Of a stretch of 64,000 nt of DNA, positions 8,721-17,342 are shown one piece after another. Origin of the DNA: CAYMGM01 sp964390005 (lineage in GTDB: Bacteria > Pseudomonadota > Alphaproteobacteria > UBA9219); NCBI GenBank assembly GCA_964390005.1, contig CAYMGM010000005.1, positions 66,305-130,304 on the forward strand, written 5' to 3'. The notes beneath the pieces were generated by a model that was not told where the DNA came from, ran no database searches, and saw only the letters and a list, made by a program, of their open reading frames with translations. Within the stretch, counting starts at the first letter, position 1. Every line of letters starts with the position of its first letter. Made by a program: the position numbers and the translations under genes.

Positions 8721-10172
8721 ATGTCATTAATCGAAGGCCAGACGGGCAAATGGGAAATGGTGATCGGGCTTGAAGTTCATGCTCAGGTTATCTCGCAAGC
8801 CAAGCTTTTTTCGGGAGCTGCGACAGCTTTCGGGGCCGAGCCCAATGCGCAAGTCAGCTTTGTTGACGCAGGCTTTCCGGGCATGCTGCCCGTCATTAAT
8901 AACAAATGCGTCGAGCAAGCCGTCCGCACGGGCCTGGGCCTGAAGGCACAGATCAATTTAAGATCCGTTTTCGACCGCAAGAATTATTTCTACGCCGATC
9001 TGCCAAACGGCTATCAGATCAGCCAGTTCACGCAGCCCATCGTCGGCAAAGGCGAAATCATCTTGGACCTGCCGGGCGATCAGACCCGCACCGTCGGCAT
9101 CACGCGTTTGCATCTAGAGCAGGATGCGGGCAAAAGCATGCACGATCAAAGCCCGACAAAAACTTTTGTCGATTTGAATCGCGCGGGCGTCGCGCTGATG
9201 GAAATCGTGTCCGAGCCCGATATGCGGTCATCGGAAGAAGCCGCGGCCTATTTGAAAAAGCTGCGCGCCATTTTGCGCTACCTCGGCACTTGCGATGGCA
9301 ACATGGAAGAAGGCTCGATGCGCTGCGACGTGAACTTGTCGATGCGCCGCGAAGGCGACACCAAGCTGGGCACACGCTGCGAGATTAAAAACGTGAACTC
9401 GATCCGCTTCGTCCAGCAAGCCATCGAATATGAAGCCCGCCGTCAGGTCGAGATTTTAGAAGCCGGCGGCTCGATCAATCAGGAAACGCGTCTGTGGGAT
9501 ACAACCAAAGGCGAAACGCGATCCATGCGCTCAAAAGAAGAGGCGCATGACTATCGCTATTTCCCTGATCCCGATTTGCTGCCACTGGTTCTTGAAGCCG
9601 CTTGGGTAGAAGACATCAAGAAAACGCTGCCTGAATTGCCTGACCCCAAAAAGGCGCGCTTTATCGAGCAATATGGCCTTCCCTTCTATGACGCAGGCGT
9701 TTTAGTTGCCGAAAAAGCGACAGCGGATTTCTTTGAAGATGTTGCCAAAGGCCGCGATGGCAAACTCGCCGCCAACTGGGTGATGGTTGAATTGTTTGGC
9801 GCGCTCAACAAAATGGGCAAGACAATTGAAACCAGCCCCGTCTCGGCAAACGCCTTAGGTGGCTTGATCGATCTGATTGCCGACAACACGCTGTCGGGAC
9901 GCTTGGCCAAAGACGTCTTTGCTGCCATGCTGGAAACAGGCAAGGACGCCGCGCAAATCGTCGAAGAGAAAGGCTTGCGCCAAGTCACAGACACGGGTGC
10001 GATCGAAGCCGAGATTGACAAAATCTTGGCGGCCAACGCGGACAAGGTCGCAGACTACAAAGCGGGCAAAGACAAACTGTTCGGTTTCTTCGTCGGTCAA
10101 GTCATGAAAGCGATGGGCGGCAAAGCAAACCCCGCCATGCTGAATGAGCTTTTGAAGAAAAAGCTGGCGTGA
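8721..10172 (+). CDS. gatB: Asp/Glu-tRNA(Asn/Gln) amidotransferase subunit B
   Basis: A 483-residue GatB, the tRNA-binding and kinase-like subunit of GatCAB. The complex converts Glu-tRNA(Gln) or Asp-tRNA(Asn), after phosphorylation of the side chain, into the amidated form using ammonia supplied by GatA. Diagnostic sequence includes WEMVIGLEVHAQV at the N terminus, FDRKNYFYADLPNGYQISQF, a RLHLEQDAGKS segment, DLNRAGVALMEIVSEPD and the C-terminal YqeY-like tail ending AMGGKANPAMLNELLKKKLA. Length is normal for the family. gatC and gatA, which are often adjacent, are not in this window, so gatB is transcribed alone from its own promoter and ends at a strong terminator. Confidence 0.98.
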   Translation: MSLIEGQTGKWEMVIGLEVHAQVISQAKLFSGAATAFGAEPNAQVSFVDAGFPGMLPVINNKCVEQAVRTGLGLKAQINLRSVFDRKNYFYADLPNGYQISQFTQPIVGKGEIILDLPGDQTRTVGITRLHLEQDAGKSMHDQSPTKTFVDLNRAGVALMEIVSEPDMRSSEEAAAYLKKLRAILRYLGTCDGNMEEGSMRCDVNLSMRREGDTKLGTRCEIKNVNSIRFVQQAIEYEARRQVEILEAGGSINQETRLWDTTKGETRSMRSKEEAHDYRYFPDPDLLPLVLEAAWVEDIKKTLPELPDPKKARFIEQYGLPFYDAGVLVAEKATADFFEDVAKGRDGKLAANWVMVELFGALNKMGKTIETSPVSANALGGLIDLIADNTLSGRLAKDVFAAMLETGKDAAQIVEEKGLRQVTDTGAIEAEIDKILAANADKVADYKAGKDKLFGFFVGQVMKAMGGKANPAMLNELLKKKLA

Positions 10173-10191
10173 TTTTCTTTACCCTAAAAAC

Positions 10192-10223
10192 AAAAAGGCG
10201 TCTGCAAAAACAGACGCCTTTTT
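10192..10223. terminator. Bidirectional intrinsic terminator between gatB and the fibre gene
   Basis: AAAGGCGTCTG (10194-10204) and CAGACGCCTTT (10211-10221) form a perfect 11-bp stem with a CAAAAA loop, flanked by an A-tract on the left and a T-tract on the right, so it can stop transcription from both convergent genes. Confidence 0.92.
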
Positions 10224-10250
10224 CTTGCTCTTCATTGAAGGCGAAATACC

Positions 10251-12080
10251 CTATTTCTCGCGCTTCTCTAAAGCATCGAGCCGCTTGCGCAGGTCGTCAT
10301 TTTCAGCCTTTAATTCCTGCATTCCTTTAACGAGAACAGGAACAAGAGACCCGTATGCAATGCTCTTTGTCTTCATTTCATCATTTGCCGTTGTCACAAC
10401 TTCAGGAACAATAGGTTCAACATCCTGTGCAATAAAACCGATCTGATGTTTCTTTTCCCAATCCTGATCTTGTTTGATCCAGTTAAAACCGACAGGTTGC
10501 AAATGCATGACCGTTTCCAGCCCATAGGATAGAGGCGTAACGTCCTTTTTCATTCGTTTATCAGAAAGGTTCGTATAAGCCGATGTTCCTGCAACCGAGC
10601 CATTAACATGAAGGGTATAGCTTGGCGTCAGCGTTCCAATGCCGACATGGCCTGTTGACGAAAGAAAAAGGATAACATTAGCCCCCGATCCAAAACGCAA
10701 GCCTTTTCCGGTTCCCGTCCAAAGAAAGGGTTCGATGTTGGCAGCGGCATTACCACTACTCCCATCCATGCCTAAAGCAAAAATATCTTGTGTCCCGTCA
10801 TTGAACCAAATGGTGCCGCCACCACCGCTGCTTAGGCTTCCGTTGACAATACGAATACCTGTTGTTCCGTCTGTTCCATCTTTGCGCAGATCCAAAAGCT
10901 TTCCTGGACTCGTTGTCCCAATGCCGACGCTTCCTGTTGATGTATAGATAAGGTTCGCCGCGCCAGCGAGAGAGCCTGCATTGTTGTATTGCACTTGCAT
11001 ATTTGAGCCAGCAGGAGCCCCCACCGTACTGCTGCTGCTCCCGCTTCCCGAACTGCTGGCCGCAGAAACATAAACAGAGATTTTGATGCCGCCTGCACCG
11101 CCTGCAGCGCCAACGGCTCCCGTTCCATTGAAAGAGCCCGCAACACCAGCCGTACCACCACTACCGATCGTGTAGTAATAAGTCCCAGAGGGGGATGTCA
11201 TAAGCTTTGCAGCATAGCCACCACTGCCGCCGCCACCGCCAGGCCAGCCCCCAGTGCCATATGCGCCACCACCGCCGCCACCGCCGCCAAAGGCTCCACC
11301 AACGGCGGCAGCATAGCCACCCGTATAGTTACCACCATATCCGCCGCCGCCGCCCAATGGGGCCGACCCCCCTGTGCCGCCAGCGCCATATCCACCCGAG
11401 GCCGTATAGGTACCACCACCGCCGCCGCCTTTAAGATTCACGTCCCCACCACTGCCGATGCCCGCAGCACTGCCCGCTGAGGTAATGCCGCCGGTACCGC
11501 CAGAAGCACTTAAAGTGGGTGACGTGCACGCGGTCGCATTGCTGCCAAAGCAAGTTGACGCACCGCTTCCACCACTTGTGGCTGTGCCGTTTCCGGCCCC
11601 ACCAGCCCCACCGCCGCCGCCGCCCCAAAGCTCAACCACCATGTAAAGCGTATTGCTGGGCAAGGTTAGAACCGTGCCGCTCAGTGAAGGTTGGCTGTTC
11701 GCAGCGCCCGAGAAAACAACCGAGTAATTTGAAACAGCCGTTGAACTTGAATACACGCCAACAAGTTGTGTGCTACCGCCCCCCAGCGCGCCCCAACTCG
11801 ATCCGTCGCACCCTTCAAAGCCGGTTCCTGTCCAACGGATCATACCAGCGATGCTCGTCGAACAGGCGCTTGCTGTCGTGCCGTGAAGCAAAGGCTGCGT
11901 CACCCATGTGGTACCATTACAAAGAAAACAGCCATTTGTGTTGCAAGCTGAGGCCCCAGATTTAGAACAAACCGCTCCTGATGCAGCCGCATCGGCATAA
12001 GCGGATGAAAGATACGCTTCCCCTCCCAACAAAACCGTTAGGGCAAGGGTTGTCGTTAAAGGAAGCCAACGTGATGACAT
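10251..12080 (-). CDS. Secreted glycine-rich fibre protein with S74 self-cleaving chaperone domain
   Basis: A 609-residue protein. A Sec-type signal peptide occupies residues 1-30 (ends SSAYADA). A Cys-containing N-terminal part (residues about 35-95) ends in a WTGTGFEGCDGSSWGAL motif. Residues about 150-345 are extremely glycine-rich. Then come fibre-like repeats VGIGTTSPGKLLDL and VGIGTLTPSYTLHVNG. Residues about 500-609 match the peptidase S74/endosialidase intramolecular chaperone: NLSDKRMKKDVTPL (Ser506 with the nearby Lys as the expected cleavage site), FIAQDVEPIVPEV, and a terminal coiled coil. In known cases the chaperone trimerises the fibre and cuts itself off. No phage genes lie nearby, so this is probably a cell-surface fibre or adhesin. 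Confidence 0.85.
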   Translation of the reverse strand: MSSRWLPLTTTLALTVLLGGEAYLSSAYADAAASGAVCSKSGASACNTNGCFLCNGTTWVTQPLLHGTTASACSTSIAGMIRWTGTGFEGCDGSSWGALGGGSTQLVGVYSSSTAVSNYSVVFSGAANSQPSLSGTVLTLPSNTLYMVVELWGGGGGGAGGAGNGTATSGGSGASTCFGSNATACTSPTLSASGGTGGITSAGSAAGIGSGGDVNLKGGGGGGTYTASGGYGAGGTGGSAPLGGGGGYGGNYTGGYAAAVGGAFGGGGGGGGAYGTGGWPGGGGGSGGYAAKLMTSPSGTYYYTIGSGGTAGVAGSFNGTGAVGAAGGAGGIKISVYVSAASSSGSGSSSSTVGAPAGSNMQVQYNNAGSLAGAANLIYTSTGSVGIGTTSPGKLLDLRKDGTDGTTGIRIVNGSLSSGGGGTIWFNDGTQDIFALGMDGSSGNAAANIEPFLWTGTGKGLRFGSGANVILFLSSTGHVGIGTLTPSYTLHVNGSVAGTSAYTNLSDKRMKKDVTPLSYGLETVMHLQPVGFNWIKQDQDWEKKHQIGFIAQDVEPIVPEVVTTANDEMKTKSIAYGSLVPVLVKGMQELKAENDDLRKRLDALEKREK

Positions 12081-12170
12081 AAGATTGAGCGCCTTGCTTT
12101 ATGGTTACAGTCCGTATTCGTGTCACAAACTGAGGAGGGATCGTCATTTAATTACAACTAAACGGCTTAC

Positions 12171-12200
12171 TTGGAATAAATTGAAGCGTCAATGTATAAT
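12171..12200 (+). promoter_or_regulatory. Promoter of the thioferritin-like gene
   Basis: A perfect -10 hexamer TATAAT (12195-12200) lies 18 bases after TTGGAA (12171-12176), which matches four of six -35 consensus bases. Expected transcription start is near 12207, giving a leader of roughly 80 bases before the ATG at 12286. Confidence 0.65.
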
Positions 12201-12285
12201 TCGACCTGAGATCCCTTGGCTTTTAAGGGCAACCTTGGTAAATATGAAACGATGTCTTTCTTCTTTAAGCGAAAGGGAATGATCT

Positions 12286-12795
12286 ATGGGTACACGCGCG
12301 CGCGAAATTGTCGGCCCGAAGGTTGACGAAATCCTCAAGCTTCTCAATGCGGCCTATGCCAGCGAATGGCTGGCCTATTATCAATATTGGCTGGGTGCCA
12401 AACTGATCAAAGGGCCGATGAAAGATGCCGTCGCTGCCGAGCTGACCCTGCACGCGACCGAAGAGCTGGCGCACGCCGTCCTTCTCGCGGACCGTATCAT
12501 TCAGCTTGGAGGCACCCCTGTTTTAACACCTGAAGGCTGGGCCAAGGAAAGCCCCTGCGCCTACGACGCCCCCAGCGACCCTTATGTCGCCGTTTTGCTT
12601 GATCAGAACATTGCGGGCGAACAATGCGCTATTTCAACCTATAAGGGCTTGATGGATGTAACAAAGGACGTCGACATGGTGACCTATAATATGGCGCTGA
12701 CGATCCTTGAGCAGGAAGTCGAGCATGAAGAGGATTTACAAAGCCTGCGCGAAGATTTGGATCTAATGGTTGAACGTGGATGTGGCTGTAAATAA
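12286..12795 (+). CDS. Ferritin-like Dps-type (thioferritin/DPSL) protein
   Basis: A 169-residue four-helix protein. Di-iron ligands expected of the ferritin fold are visible: Glu27 (ASEW), the pair EELAH at about 59-63, Glu112 and EVEHEE at about 144-149. Two cysteines, Cys91 and Cys114 (the latter in IAGEQCAISTY), fit the cysteine pair that marks DPSL thioferritins, which mineralise iron while consuming peroxide. A C-terminal CGCK is unusual. GAAAGGGAATG lies before the ATG. The gene stands alone between its own promoter and a terminator. A bacterioferritin without haem is the alternative; no haem-ligating Met is obvious. Confidence 0.85.
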   Translation: MGTRAREIVGPKVDEILKLLNAAYASEWLAYYQYWLGAKLIKGPMKDAVAAELTLHATEELAHAVLLADRIIQLGGTPVLTPEGWAKESPCAYDAPSDPYVAVLLDQNIAGEQCAISTYKGLMDVTKDVDMVTYNMALTILEQEVEHEEDLQSLREDLDLMVERGCGCK

Positions 12796-12811
12796 CGCTC
12801 TTTTCTTTCAG

Positions 12812-12839
12812 AAAACCCCGGCAATGCCGGGGTTTTTTA
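12812..12839 (+). terminator. Intrinsic terminator after the thioferritin-like gene
   Basis: AACCCCGGC (12814-12822) and GCCGGGGTT (12826-12834) form a 9-bp stem with a 3-base loop, extended by flanking A:T pairs and followed by TTTTTTAT. Confidence 0.92.
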
Positions 12840-12945
12840 TTGTTTTTTAACTTTTCATCGGACTCTTGCCCAAAATAAACGGCTTGTTAAACCAAAGATC
12901 GTATTCTCAGGCTATATTATTGCCTTTGATTGATGGATTTAAGCC

Positions 12946-14316
12946 ATGGCGCGCGGACCACATTCTTCTCGTTCTAACGGCCTTTCCGAGCTGCAATTAA
13001 GCCCGGAACAAATTCGCCATTTGCAACAAGAACTGATCACCAGCGGCAACTATAACGGCCCTGTCAATGGTCAAATGTCGGGCGCGGTGACAAGCGCTTT
13101 GACCGCCTATGGCAAAGTCTATGGCGCGATCCCGACCGACAATCCCGAGGCGATGCGCGCCTATCTGCAAAAACAAAGCCTCATCCCGCCCGAGCAGCAA
13201 GCGCCTGACGTCAAGCAAGCCTTGGCAACGCCGAGCAAACCCGCCGATACGCCGCCGACAATGCGCGAACGTGCGCGTGACATGCTTCATTTTTGGAAGA
13301 AAGAAGAGCCCGCACAGCCAGCAACACCGCCCGCGCCGGTTAAAGCGCAAGAAGCGATGGCATCCGGCCAAAACTATCCGCGGCAAGATGACCCCACGAT
13401 CGCACGCGGCGCTCGGTTTCATGACAATGTCGATGAACTGCGCGGCGAATTGAAAGACGGCCAACCGCGGCGCAACAATACGGCCGCTCTGCGTGGCGAG
13501 CAAAAAGATCCTGGGCTTGGCAATCTCGACGGAAAAATCGGCGATGCCTTAATGGACTATACCAATCAAAATGCGTCGCGCCGTTATTGGCGACAAGGTC
13601 AACCCTATGTCAAAGGCGGGCTCGACTGTTCGACCTTTACACGTGGAGCTCTTGGTGCCGTGGCCCAAAAACTGGAAAGAGAGGGCTTTGTCTCTTTAAA
13701 TAAGGATCAGCTCAATACCTTCATGCAAGGCGCGTCAGAAACACAAATCGAGGAAGCCAACAGAGCCTGTGGACGGACACCTCAAGGGCTTAGGGCCGAT
13801 CAAATCGATCTTTCAAAAATGAAGTCTGGTGATCTTTTAGGCCTACGGACATCGAGAACGCCCAACTTTGCAAAAGACCGAGACTTAAAAATCAGCCATG
13901 TCGTCGCTTTTGCACGAACAAGCGATGGTAAGGAATATATTATCGAAAGCGCCTCAAGCAAGGTCAACGGCAAGAACGGCGTCCGCGCAACCCCCGCGCA
14001 AGAGTGGATGGAAGCGCATGCCGGGGCCGCGTTTTATCAGGCAAGCCCCTACCAAGTCGCCATGACAAACAAAGGGCCGGAAAGCACGATGCTGGCCCAG
14101 GCAACACCAGCTCAAGCAAAACCGACGCAGCCAACAGCCCCAGCAGCAACGGCCCAAAAGCCCGTTCAGGTGGCTTCGGCTGAAAAACCGGCAGCCCCTA
14201 CGGCGGCCAAGCCTACTGAAAGAAACAAAGAAATTCGGCAGCAAGCGAAACCAGCACAAAAATCCTTTCAGGTGGCTTCGAACGGCTTCTACACCCCCGG
14301 CTTTAACGATTTCTAA
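12946..14316 (+). CDS. Peptidoglycan-binding, NlpC/P60-like cysteine peptidase
   Basis: A 456-residue protein. Residues about 18-80 resemble a peptidoglycan-binding domain (QLSPEQIRHLQQELITSG, with repeating GxYNGPVNG). A Pro/Ala-rich linker follows. Residues about 195-370 hold a papain-like core: Cys228 in GGLDCSTFTRGA, then SGDLLGLR and His318 in ISHVVAFA, the order expected of NlpC/P60 or CHAP amidases that cut murein peptides. The C terminus (about 385-456) is again Ala/Pro/Lys-rich. No signal peptide is visible, so export would need another route. The ATG at 12946 has only a weak ribosome site. The domain is reliable; the substrate is not shown. Confidence 0.75.
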   Translation: MARGPHSSRSNGLSELQLSPEQIRHLQQELITSGNYNGPVNGQMSGAVTSALTAYGKVYGAIPTDNPEAMRAYLQKQSLIPPEQQAPDVKQALATPSKPADTPPTMRERARDMLHFWKKEEPAQPATPPAPVKAQEAMASGQNYPRQDDPTIARGARFHDNVDELRGELKDGQPRRNNTAALRGEQKDPGLGNLDGKIGDALMDYTNQNASRRYWRQGQPYVKGGLDCSTFTRGALGAVAQKLEREGFVSLNKDQLNTFMQGASETQIEEANRACGRTPQGLRADQIDLSKMKSGDLLGLRTSRTPNFAKDRDLKISHVVAFARTSDGKEYIIESASSKVNGKNGVRATPAQEWMEAHAGAAFYQASPYQVAMTNKGPESTMLAQATPAQAKPTQPTAPAATAQKPVQVASAEKPAAPTAAKPTERNKEIRQQAKPAQKSFQVASNGFYTPGFNDF

Positions 14317-14387
14317 TCGAACGCTTGGCGTCTTGGTCCTTTTTTTGCATACTCCTTTTCGGGGTCGAAAGAGGAGTGAGAAGATCT

Positions 14388-16124
14388 GTGACCAAACGCC
14401 AAAAGACTCGTCAGCAGCCAAACGCACCGCGACAGACGATGGTGCCGCCCGCCCCTGAGCCAGAGGCACCAGACCCCGCCCGTTGGGAAAAAGCAACAGA
14501 CACGTGCCGCGCCTTCCTGCAGTCTAACCCCAACCATATCGGCGCGCTTCATTTTATGGGCGGCGCAGCCTATCGCGCGGGCCGTTTGGATGAAGCAGCA
14601 GGGTATCTTACCCGTGCCTTGGCTATCGAGCCTTCGAATGTCGGCCTTTTGTCAAATTATGCTTTGATCTTGCTGGCCGCGCATAAAAACGATCTGGCCA
14701 TCGCCCCGTTACGCGCCGTTATCCAAGCCAAACCGCAGGACGCCCTTGCCCACTACCTTTTAGGCAACGCCCTGAAAGACCACGGTTTTGCGGTGCGTCA
14801 ACACGACCTTATTGAAGAGGCGCTCGCGCATTATCAAATTGCCACCAGCATCAACCCCGCTTATGGCAGCGCTTTCAACAATTGGGGGGTGGCCTTGCTG
14901 GATCTTGGGCGCGTCCCCGCGGCCGAAGTTTGCTTTCGTAAGGCCATGGCCTTGCTACCCGAAGATCCGCAACCGATCAACAATCTAGCCATCACAACGC
15001 GCCTGCTTGGCCATGCCGCCGAAAGCGCCGCGCTGTGCCGCGACGCAATCGCGCGCCGCCCCGGCTATCACGAGGCGCTGAACAATCTGGCCAATGCGCT
15101 GAAAGATCTAGGCGACTTACAAGGTGCGGCTGATGCCTATGCCGAGGCCTGTCGGCTAATGCCCGCCAACCCATCGTACCGATGCAATCTGGCGCTCGCT
15201 CTGCTGGGGCTGGGCCAATACAAAGAAGGCTGGGCCGCTTATGAATCGCGCAAAAAAACGCCCGAACTTGCCTTTGCCCAACCGCACTTTTCGCAACCTG
15301 TTTGGCAAGGCCAATCCGACCCCGGCAAAACGCTTCTCATCTATGCCGAACAAGGCTTTGGCGATACGCTGCAATTTTGTCGCTATGCCACCAAAGCCGC
15401 CCAAGAAAAAGGCCTGCATGTTTGGTTGAATGTGCCGCCTGCTTTGGCGCGTCTGGTCCGCACCTTGCCCGGCATTGACGGCGTTGTCACCGATGGCGAT
15501 CCGTTGCCTGCGTTTGATTATCATTGCGCGATGCTGAGCCTGCCTTTCGCTTTTCAAACCAACGTTGAAGATATTCCCAATCCGGGGCCTTATCTTTTCG
15601 CTTCCGACGAAGATCAAGCGCACTGGCGGGCGCGGCTAGCTGGCGAGAAGATAACTGGTCTCAAGGTTGGGCTTGTCTGGTCGGGGCTGCCGCGCAAGCA
15701 ATCGGCCGATCTGACTTATACGGATAAAACGCGCTCTCTAACAGCTGAAGCCTTTCGCCCACTGATGAGCGTCTCTGACGTTCATTTTTTCAGCTTGCAA
15801 AAAATAGGCGAAAAACCACCCGCCGATTTTACCGTTTTCGACTGGATGGACGCTTGCAATGATTTTGCCGATACGGCAGGGCTTGTTATGAATCTTGACC
15901 TTGTGATCACCGTCGATACGTCCGTTGCCCATCTAGCAGGCGCGTTAGGCAAACCAGTCTGGATTCTCAATCGTTTTAATGGGTGCTGGCGTTGGTTTAA
16001 AGACCGCGAGGACAGCCCCTGGTACGATACGGTGCGCCTGTTCAATCAAACGAGCTATGGGGACTGGGGTGACGTGATCAAACGCGTTCGTTTTGCCCTT
16101 CAGGAGCGAGCCCAAAGCGCTTAA
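14388..16124 (+). CDS. TPR protein with C-terminal glycosyltransferase-like domain
   Basis: A 578-residue protein. Five to seven TPR units fill residues about 30-255 (for example GALHFMGGAAYRAGRLDEAA, EALNNLANALKDLGDLQGAA). The C-terminal half resembles glycosyltransferase family 9 in its donor-binding part: LKVGLVWSGLPRKQSA, then VITVDTSVAHLAGALGKPVW and SPWYDTVRLF. Such TPR-GT proteins are common in alphaproteobacteria and are usually linked to surface or protein glycosylation. The open frame runs up to a TTG at 14325, but GTG 14388 is preferred because GAGGAG lies 11 bases before it. The stop interlocks with the convergent gene's stop. Confidence 0.85.
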   Translation: MTKRQKTRQQPNAPRQTMVPPAPEPEAPDPARWEKATDTCRAFLQSNPNHIGALHFMGGAAYRAGRLDEAAGYLTRALAIEPSNVGLLSNYALILLAAHKNDLAIAPLRAVIQAKPQDALAHYLLGNALKDHGFAVRQHDLIEEALAHYQIATSINPAYGSAFNNWGVALLDLGRVPAAEVCFRKAMALLPEDPQPINNLAITTRLLGHAAESAALCRDAIARRPGYHEALNNLANALKDLGDLQGAADAYAEACRLMPANPSYRCNLALALLGLGQYKEGWAAYESRKKTPELAFAQPHFSQPVWQGQSDPGKTLLIYAEQGFGDTLQFCRYATKAAQEKGLHVWLNVPPALARLVRTLPGIDGVVTDGDPLPAFDYHCAMLSLPFAFQTNVEDIPNPGPYLFASDEDQAHWRARLAGEKITGLKVGLVWSGLPRKQSADLTYTDKTRSLTAEAFRPLMSVSDVHFFSLQKIGEKPPADFTVFDWMDACNDFADTAGLVMNLDLVITVDTSVAHLAGALGKPVWILNRFNGCWRWFKDREDSPWYDTVRLFNQTSYGDWGDVIKRVRFALQERAQSA

Positions 16125-17176
16125 TTCATCGCCATCGCGAAACCGTGCGCACGTTGACGTTGAGCTTGGGCATAACGCGGATAAGCCTGCTTCTTTTCGG
16201 GTTCTTTCTTTTCCGGCACGCTCTCAAGCTGACGCTGTTTTGCCGTTTGGTCTGCCATCTGAGTCGGCGCGGCGAGATCCATTTTATACACATTATTCGC
16301 GGCAAACATGGCACCTTCGCGATTGCCATGGCGATAAACTGTGTAATGGGGGCGCGACGCCGCATAGCCGGGGCCCGGGTAGACGCCTTGATCACGGCTG
16401 CTACCGCCACGTTGCCTAAAATCCGAAATGAAAGAACCATTTTGGTTGCACATCGCAATATGGCCGCTGGGATTACCGCCTTTATAGGGTTGAACAACGG
16501 CGATATCGCCTGGTTGAGGCGTATAACCATTGCTAAGATCAACTTTTTCAAACCCAGCGCGTTTAAGAAAACCGCCATAATCTTTGGCATCTTCAGGATA
16601 ATAAGAAGCGAACTCTTTTAACCCGCCCTTAATCAAGGCCTTGCGCACAGACAAAGCGCACGCGCTATCGGACGTGATCTTGCTGGCAGGCACACGGCTT
16701 TCGATATTCGCAATGGCGTTATCAACATGAAAAGCCTGGGCTTTTTGGGGTTCTTGTGGAACGAACGGTTTGGGCGCGCGGGCAATTTCCGGTTTTGCCT
16801 CCGACTGGGGAAGGGGTTTAGGCTGCGCAATTTCAGACGCTTTTACGGGCTCACGTACGGCCGCAGGGGCAGGTTGATCTGTATGCTCTTCGCGCGGTGC
16901 CGCAGGCGCTGCCTCTTCCATGCCCAAAGCATGGCGAACGCTTTTTAGGGCCGGAGCTGTATTTTCCGACAACCAGCGTTTAAAGGCGCGACGGCTGTTT
17001 TCACCAAACTTGCCATCGGCAGAGCCTTCATAGCCATGTTTTTTGAGTTCTTTTTGCAGAGAGCGCGTCGTACGGTCAAAGCCTTTGCCGTCTTCTTGCA
17101 GCTTATAGCCCTGCTTGTTCAGAAGTTCCTGAACTTTCTTAACGGAATCTGAATCGATATAATTTGAAAGCCACAT
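16121..17176 (-). CDS. Peptidoglycan-binding CHAP-like cysteine peptidase
   Basis: A 351-residue protein. Two successive peptidoglycan-binding-like repeats open it (VQELLNKQGYKLQEDGKGFD and LQKELKKHGYEGSADGKFG). After a Pro/Glu-rich linker, residues about 165-290 form a CHAP/NlpC-like catalytic unit: Cys173 in SACALSVRKAL, and His239 in NPSGHIAMCNQNGSFISDF following QPGDIAVVQPY. The C terminus is Gln/Lys/Arg-rich. No signal peptide. The ATG at 17176 (MWLSNYIDSD) is chosen over an upstream ATG because AGGAG lies 7 bases before it. The arrangement resembles some murein amidase effectors and endolysins, but no immunity partner is visible. Confidence 0.75.
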   Translation of the reverse strand: MWLSNYIDSDSVKKVQELLNKQGYKLQEDGKGFDRTTRSLQKELKKHGYEGSADGKFGENSRRAFKRWLSENTAPALKSVRHALGMEEAAPAAPREEHTDQPAPAAVREPVKASEIAQPKPLPQSEAKPEIARAPKPFVPQEPQKAQAFHVDNAIANIESRVPASKITSDSACALSVRKALIKGGLKEFASYYPEDAKDYGGFLKRAGFEKVDLSNGYTPQPGDIAVVQPYKGGNPSGHIAMCNQNGSFISDFRQRGGSSRDQGVYPGPGYAASRPHYTVYRHGNREGAMFAANNVYKMDLAAPTQMADQTAKQRQLESVPEKKEPEKKQAYPRYAQAQRQRAHGFAMAMN

Positions 17177-17342
17177 GTCGGCTCTCCTATATCTAAATTC
17201 ATTTAAACGAACGGTTTCAATCGATACAATTTTATTCAATCTTGTCTTTATTCTAAGGCAAATGCGGTTAAAGAATTGTTAGAATTCGCCCCTTGCAAGC
17301 AAAAAAATACTTTCAAAAGCAGAGGGAGGCTTAAAAGACAAG

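Noticed and set aside
10251..12080. Reading the fibre gene as a prophage remnant
   Set aside because: No capsid, tail, terminase or integrase genes are nearby, and the protein has a bacterial signal peptide.
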